A stretch of DNA of 64,000 bases from Hyaloscypha bicolor E (lineage: Eukaryota; Ascomycota; Leotiomycetes; Helotiales; Hyaloscyphaceae): contig NW_020194589.1 in assembly GCF_002865645.1 (NCBI RefSeq), positions 3,199,750 through 3,263,749 of the forward strand, read 5' to 3'. Position 1 is the first letter of the stretch, and each line of letters opens with the position of its first letter. The translations under genes and the position numbers were made by a program. The notes under the pieces were generated by a model, which worked only from the letters and a program-made list of their open reading frames with translations, did no database searches and had not been told where the DNA came from. Shown piece after piece: positions 58,561-64,000 of this stretch.

Positions 58561-59161
58561 TTCGTGATTTGACACTCCTCTCTCGTTTCCCCGGCGGTCG
58601 AGGGGCGTTTAAAACCCCATTCTCCGCACGTAATGCGCTGATCTTCGTGGATGTCGTCTGATGCCTGGGGTATGGTGATCCTTACTTCGATGATCGCGGG
58701 AACCCCACAATGCGAACTGTTCCCCGGCAAATGGCTTCGACGCCTGAATCAAACGAGACCTGGGTATATACTTGGCAAGGAACGTGGAATAAGGAAAGAA
58801 AGAAGAAAGGAGAAAGGCTGCAGCTGAAAAATAGGTAGCAGTGAGATGGCCAGCAACAAGTGTGACGTCGCGAAGCGCTCACCCTCAATGAAGGGCTGAT
58901 AAACCAGACTGGTGGGGAAGGAGGGACAGGGCTGTCTAGCGTTGGACCACCAATTCGCATGCAACAAAGAAAAGGTGTCACAGACGAGTGGCGCAGCCGT
59001 ACTCGGCATCTTTTGGGTAATTGGGTGGGAACTCAGCCTCAAGCTCCCCATCTCTTACAGGCCCGCTAAGCAATTCAGTGGTGAGTTCGTGATTGTGCAT
59101 GACGCTACTGCAGTTGGAGTGGCTAGAAGGCATTAATTTTTTTTATTGTGGGGAGAGACCT
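58561..59161. other. Region between the DUF8035 and Utp8-like genes
   Basis: Both flanking genes are on the minus strand, so this holds the promoter of one and the 3' UTR of the other. No gene or repeat is seen. Confidence 0.4.
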
Positions 59162-61998
59162 TCAAATGATGATTCTCTCCCGAGAATACTTCCCAACCTT
59201 TTGGCTCTTGAGATATCCGATGTCTCGCCTCGTGCGTTTGTGGACCGCCCCTCCTGCAGCCACTTTGAGAAGCGAGATCTGTTTTTCCGCCTTCAGCCCC
59301 AGTGGCAATGTCCTGATGTCCTGATCCACAAAGGGAAGAATGATCGGCTTGCTCCGCTTCTCAGTATGAGAATCCGATGCAGGCTTTGGCAAAGCCGCTT
59401 GAACACCATCGCCATATCGGATCATTTCTGATGTCAATCCCTTCAGATAGACTGCCTCTTCGATACCTTCCAACGCAGCGCTGACCTCAAGCTTGAGACT
59501 TGAAATTAAATCTTCGGCCTCGAAAGGATCGCCGTCCACCAATCTTGCTTCGCCAGTCAACCATCCACCAGCTCCAACAGCATCCACACAGTTGTTCAGG
59601 AGACTCGATATCAGGATGATTGCATTGTCTGGCACCTCTGCGTCGGCATCCACAATCTCTCCTTGATCTGGTTCCAAATATCTCGTGATCCAGGATCCCT
59701 TGGAGAGTTCAAATCGAAGTAGATAGACGAGGCCCACGATTTCCTGACTAGTGAACGTGGTCTGGAGACCGTGTATAATCGCGCTATTCGGACACTTGTA
59801 CAGCTTGGAGAGAGCCAAACTCAACGCGTCTGATCGAATGCCTGAACCGGGTCCCAATTGGTATTCTGCAAGCTCCAGGTCTTGCTCTGCTTCTGCTTCC
59901 AACTTCGTCAGTTGCTCTTCGATACCCTCTGCGGATTCTAGGTCGCCCCCGTTTGTAAGAAGTCCTCGTTTAGTGCTTGGATTCTCTCCTAATAGACCAA
60001 GACTCGCCATAAGTTTCCGAATGGCATGGAGGAGTTCCGCTGTCCCCAAGTAATTCTTGCTAAGTAGCGCCAGGAGAAGATCCATGTCTGGGTCTATTTC
60101 AACAACCGCATTGATTAACTGCCCAGGTGCGATGGAGAGTACAGTTGTTCCGTTGCTTCTCAACGCAGACTCGATGTTGGTGATAGTCAGGTACCCATTT
60201 GTTATAAGCCACATGAATGTATCCGGAGGGTAGAATAATATGTTCAGTGAGTACTCCCCAGCTTCCGTCTCAGATATGGTGAAGATCTTGCTCAGAGCAA
60301 ATAAGACCCATCGTCGGTCAACGCCTGGATGGCATCCCCTGGCTTGAAGTCTCTTGTCGTGTGATTTCGCATTTCCCTCTTTAAAATGGGATCCATTGGC
60401 CATTGGCGTTCGACCTTGGAGGTGGGATACCATGAGCGTATCAAATTCTACCGTATTATTCTCCGAAAATAAATCCTCTGCCCCAGCCTTTTGTTTCTCC
60501 CACTTCGTGTCTCCAATTGAACCCGGAAGATATGCGTCGAACGTCTTACAGCCAAGCGAGATTGACTTCTTAGATTCACCTCTAGCCCTCCCTGGACGCT
60601 CATGTGCCTTCACGGAGCGACCAATAGAATCTATCAGAAGACCTGCAGCACGCAGTTTCCCGCTAGAATCATGTTGCCCTTCGACGTGTATAGCGAGAAG
60701 GTTGTTATCTGAGACCGCAACTGCCACTCCAATCCTTTGAAAGTAGGTAGCGAACCTGCAAGAGCTGCTTGGATTTCGGTTGATGGCCTCGGACGAATCC
60801 CGTTTTCTCTTGAGAGAATCGTTATTCGATCCCAGATCTAACTCGATTGTTGCAAGTCTAGACTGATATTTTGGATTATACACGTTAATAGAGTGATCAG
60901 AGGAGACCATAATCGATGTGCCGGACAATCGCATGAATGATTGAGCTCCAACGGACACGAGGACAGACTGAATTTTAGGCAGAGTATCGCTGAGGTCGAA
61001 GGTCGTTAGAACCTCTTCTTCTAGTACTTGCAGGATCCCAGCAGAAACTTGGATACTGAAGCATGACGGTGTGTCAGTAGGAGTCTTTGCTGATGCGTTG
61101 GAGGGTATCTCCACAGCCAAGAGAGAGTCAACGGAGTGTTTGAGATCGTTCTGTTTCACCATTGATCTTCTTGGCAGACTGACGATATGTAAAGTCCGGT
61201 GGGTGGAATCTTTTGATTTTGTGACGATGACGAGTATCTCTGGGTTAAATCCCTCTTCGGTAATTTCCTGGGGGAACAGCGCAAAGACATCCTGGCGCCC
61301 TCTCAGAACTCCCTGACTCGCTGAGTGTGCATTTGTGAGATGTGCAAATTCGACCTCAGATTCTCTAAGTGGTGTTGCAAATTCCCGCACCAAAGCACTG
61401 GGAGGAGATGTCCACCTTCCCCGAAGAGTATTCCCATCATAGCACTGTATTTCCCCATCTTTCTTAACCACAAGTAAGTCCGAGGTACCCACAGCCTCGT
61501 CAGAACTCCGAATAGCTGTGACTGTTCCCATGTATATGATCGGCTGCTGGGAACTCTCGACTTTGCAAGTAGCAGTGGAAGACCGTGTGGGGGTGGAACC
61601 TTCGGCAAGCTCGGAAAACAGAGTGATTTGAGGGAATGGCCCAATTGTTGAGACATAAGTACGGCGTTCAATTGCACCCTTCGAAGCTCTGGTCCTCAGA
61701 GAGGTTGGGGAGCAGGTGAAGAGTGATTGTGGAGGGAGTGCGTAGGACGTGATCAATTTCGATGCCGAGACCTAGATTATTGTTAGACTTGTGTGGGGGG
61801 AATACTTTTATATCTTACATCATATAAGTTCACGCCCTCTCCATCAATGCCAACAGCCAGCTCTGACCTCTTCCTCTTCTTCAAGCCCGGCACCCCTCCA
61901 TAAACCTCACCGACAACATAACGCCCATTCGAACGATCAATGGGCCTCGGTAGGGATGCCACCACATACGGTTTCTGTAAAGAAAACCGCGACGACAT
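59162..61998 (-). CDS. Utp8-like nucleolar protein (tentative)
   Basis: Exons 61998-61819 and 61771-59162 join in phase to give 929 residues. The N terminus (SLPRPIDRSNGRYVVGEVYG, KKRKRSELAVGIDGEGVN, YDVSASKLITSYALPP) matches my memory of ascomycete Utp8-family proteins, part of the UtpA subcomplex of the small-subunit processome. A WD-like propeller fills about residues 30-400 (SDLLVVKKDGEIQCYDG, SGTSIMVSSDHSINVYNP). A helical C-terminal half follows (LLLALLSKNYLGTAELLHAI, LVYLLRFELSKGSW). The family call rests on recall without a search, so a different UtpA or tRNA-export protein is possible. Confidence 0.55.
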
Positions 61999-62416
61999 TG
62001 TGGAGTGTGGTCGAGAAACAACTTGGCTGGTGTTGTTGACAGCTTATCGAGCGGTCTATCAAAAATTATTTTGTTGTAAAGTTGCAGGGGTTTGGAGGGA
62101 AGGCGCCGCTAACTCCATTTAGGTTCTGCCCCGAATTTTACCCGAGCTCGCGAAAAGGAAAGCGCGTCGACCGTCGACTTTCAACATGATGACCAACTTC
62201 GCGACACTCGAAAATCTCCCCTCCTCCATTAAGCAACCAACTCCCTTAATTTCTACCACCACTTCTTCTACAACAAAATATACTGGACTTGAAGACATAG
62301 CTCCTTTTTGCCAATGCCGTCTAGGCCGCCGACAACAATCATGATCGGATAAAAGAACTATTTTCGAGGTTGGAGGACGCGTCCGACTCGCGTTCAAGCA
62401 CATTGTGAATCTGCGG
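61999..62416. promoter_or_regulatory. Divergent promoter region of the Utp8-like gene and elg1
   Basis: The two starts are 418 bases apart, facing away from each other. A plus-strand ATG near 62187 opens a 53-codon frame that stops before the elg1 start and could act as an upstream open reading frame. Confidence 0.4.
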
Positions 62417-64000
62417 ATGTCAGTGCTTGTCGAGAAAAGAATGGGGGAGTTGAATGAGGAGCGGAAGCCAGTGTATCCGCTTTTTCAGAAGGGTGCAAGT
62501 ATGTCCCTCTTCATCTTCCATAGTCGAGCCTGTTCCGCTCCTGTCTTTTGGAGCTTGCTTCGTTCTGATAGTTGGGAGCGAAGCTGAGGCGGCAACACGA
62601 TAGGTTCCTTCGCTCGCATCTTTCCAATGACCAGAACTTATCCTTTGGGTTTCATCTGAAGTCACAATGTTGAGCTGCCTTCGAGTTGATATTTGCTTTC
62701 TGATATTGCGGTCATTACCATTGTTTCCCTTCTCAGGAACAATTTAAATATGAGAATGTACTAACATCAACTATAGGGCCACGGGTAGTGCAACCTACAG
62801 AGACCATACCTCCTGCGATAGAAGGCACTGCTGACCAAAATGCCTCGACCTCTTCTCTACAAAACGCTCCGGAATCGATTGCAAGGAAGTCGAAGAGGCC
62901 GAAAACCTTCAACCCTGTGGTTGACATAGATGCTTCGACAGCTACAAGCAAACCAAACTCGGGTGACCGTGCAGAGCTCTTGGATGTGGATCCTAACAGT
63001 GGTCGGAGAAAGCGCCGCAAGACTGCTGAGAACAAAGTTGGGACTGAAGGGAGTGAAGGCCATACAGAAGCTGGTCGCCCGGTACCAAAACGCCAGCCAA
63101 GACAAAAGGATCTGCCAGGCTCGGTACAAAACTGTCCTGATCTAGACTCGACAGCCAATGTGCAATCGGTGGACGTTGAGTCTGAGGGGGATGAGAACCA
63201 CCAAAAAGTCTTTAAGCAAGTCGGAGATGCGCAAGGCATGCACAACGCACCTAAGCCAGAGAGAACAAGAACTCCGTCATCGGAAGACTTGATTGGACCT
63301 CCACCAATTGGAACAGGAGCAAAGTGTATTAAGAAGTCTCAACTCTTTCGAATCGAAGACTTGATTGGACCACCACCCATTACCCCAGGCGCAAATAGCT
63401 CTACCACCTCAACCGAAATCCCCAATGAAGTCAGGCCAAAGAAGATACTCCGACTGAACCCCATGACCGGTACTATTGGTTCCCCACCTGCCAAAAAACC
63501 CCTTCGGGCCCTTGAACCAGAAGGAAAGAAGGCTCCAGCTTCAAAGCAAAAAGTAAAGACAAAGGTGGTTATAATTCGCTACAGTCATGGGAAGGGCATT
63601 GGACAGAAAATCGATCGAATTTTGCATAGGACAAAGCTTATCATTTCTTTACCTTCGAAGGTCCTGCCGGAAACCCAAAAGCCGCCGGTCAGCGCAGCCA
63701 AACCTCCCAAAACGTTGCACCCATTATTCTTAGGAAAGGCTGCGGTGAAGAAAGGAACTACTCCACCGAAACCAACCCTGCAGGGTGTCATTGACTTGTC
63801 TTGCGCACAAGAACCACCTAGGCCACGATCTAGAGGCAAGTCATCTCCTACCAAGCCTGCACCGGTGACATTTTCTGGCTTTGGAGCTGCAAAGCTTATG
63901 AAATACCCTGGGGCGATTGAACCGGCATGGCCATGGAGAGACATGGTCCACATCCGTGGGATCGATCCGAATGAAGTTCCACCGCAGTTAGCATCCACAC
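62417..64000 (+). CDS. elg1: Elg1/ATAD5-like RFC-type protein, N-terminal part
   Basis: Exon 1 (62417-62498) and exon 2 (from 62777) join as A|GG; the 278-base intron carries a TACTAAC site 14 bases before its acceptor. The protein begins MSVLVEKRMGELNEERKPVY and is open to the window edge. Conserved Elg1 blocks follow: LNPMTGTIGSPPAKK, KTKVVIIRYSHGKGIGQKI, KTLHPLFLGKAA and, at the edge, PVTFSGFGAAKLMKYPGA with AWPWRDMVHIRGID. Two copies of EDLIGPPPI occur 27 residues apart. Elg1 heads an RFC-like clamp unloader that removes PCNA from DNA after replication; the ATPase domain should lie past the window end. Confidence 0.82.

Noticed and set aside
1..64000. tRNA, rRNA or CRISPR features
   Set aside because: I looked for T-loop and B-box patterns and for regularly spaced repeats and saw none I could fold into a tRNA or an array. 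A tRNAscan run would be decisive.

Overview
This window is nuclear DNA from a filamentous ascomycete (Pezizomycotina; Leotiomycetes is a guess). Almost every gene is cut by short introns of about 45-120 bases with GT..AG ends and CTAAC-type branch points. The gene set includes a HET-domain protein, a GH81 glucanase, DUF8035 and PLAC8-type proteins, and repeats decayed in the way repeat-induced point mutation (RIP) decays them. Many annotated starts and ends come from splicing that I read by eye and checked by codon phase; no transcript data were available. || Layout. 1-12.2 kb: secreted GH81 endo-beta-1,3-glucanase (+), then on the minus strand a vacuolar Ca2+/H+ exchanger, the telomere-capping protein Stn1 and a DNAJC9-like J-protein. 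12.2-22 kb: an accessory, gene-poor stretch with a small single-pass membrane protein, an unrecognised 479-residue multipass membrane protein divergent from a 746-residue HET-domain protein, a frameshifted NAD-dependent epimerase pseudogene, and a truncated second copy of the small membrane protein. 22-45.7 kb: a conserved block with Ptc1-type PP2C, ESCRT-III Vps2, mitofusin Fzo1, CAND1/TIP120, an acidic mitochondrial protein, a PLAC8 protein with a repeated His/Cys tail, the septation GTPase Spg1, glycine cleavage H protein, porphobilinogen deaminase and a secreted beta-propeller cyclase. 46-50 kb: an F-box remnant and a 14-exon alcohol oxidase (GMC family). 51-55.3 kb: a RIP-degraded Tc1/mariner-type transposon carrying a nested MITE, inserted into the last codons of a gene that is itself full of stop codons. 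56-64 kb: a DUF8035 protein, a Utp8-like nucleolar protein, and the N-terminal part of Elg1, which runs off the window. || The housekeeping genes cover separate processes (telomere capping and PCNA unloading, cullin regulation, septation, mitochondrial fusion, haem synthesis) and do not form a pathway. The two most unusual places are the HET/membrane-protein island (12.7-20.7 kb) and the nested transposon with its RIP-damaged host gene (51-55.3 kb). Two introns, in vps2 and spg1, use GC rather than GT donors.
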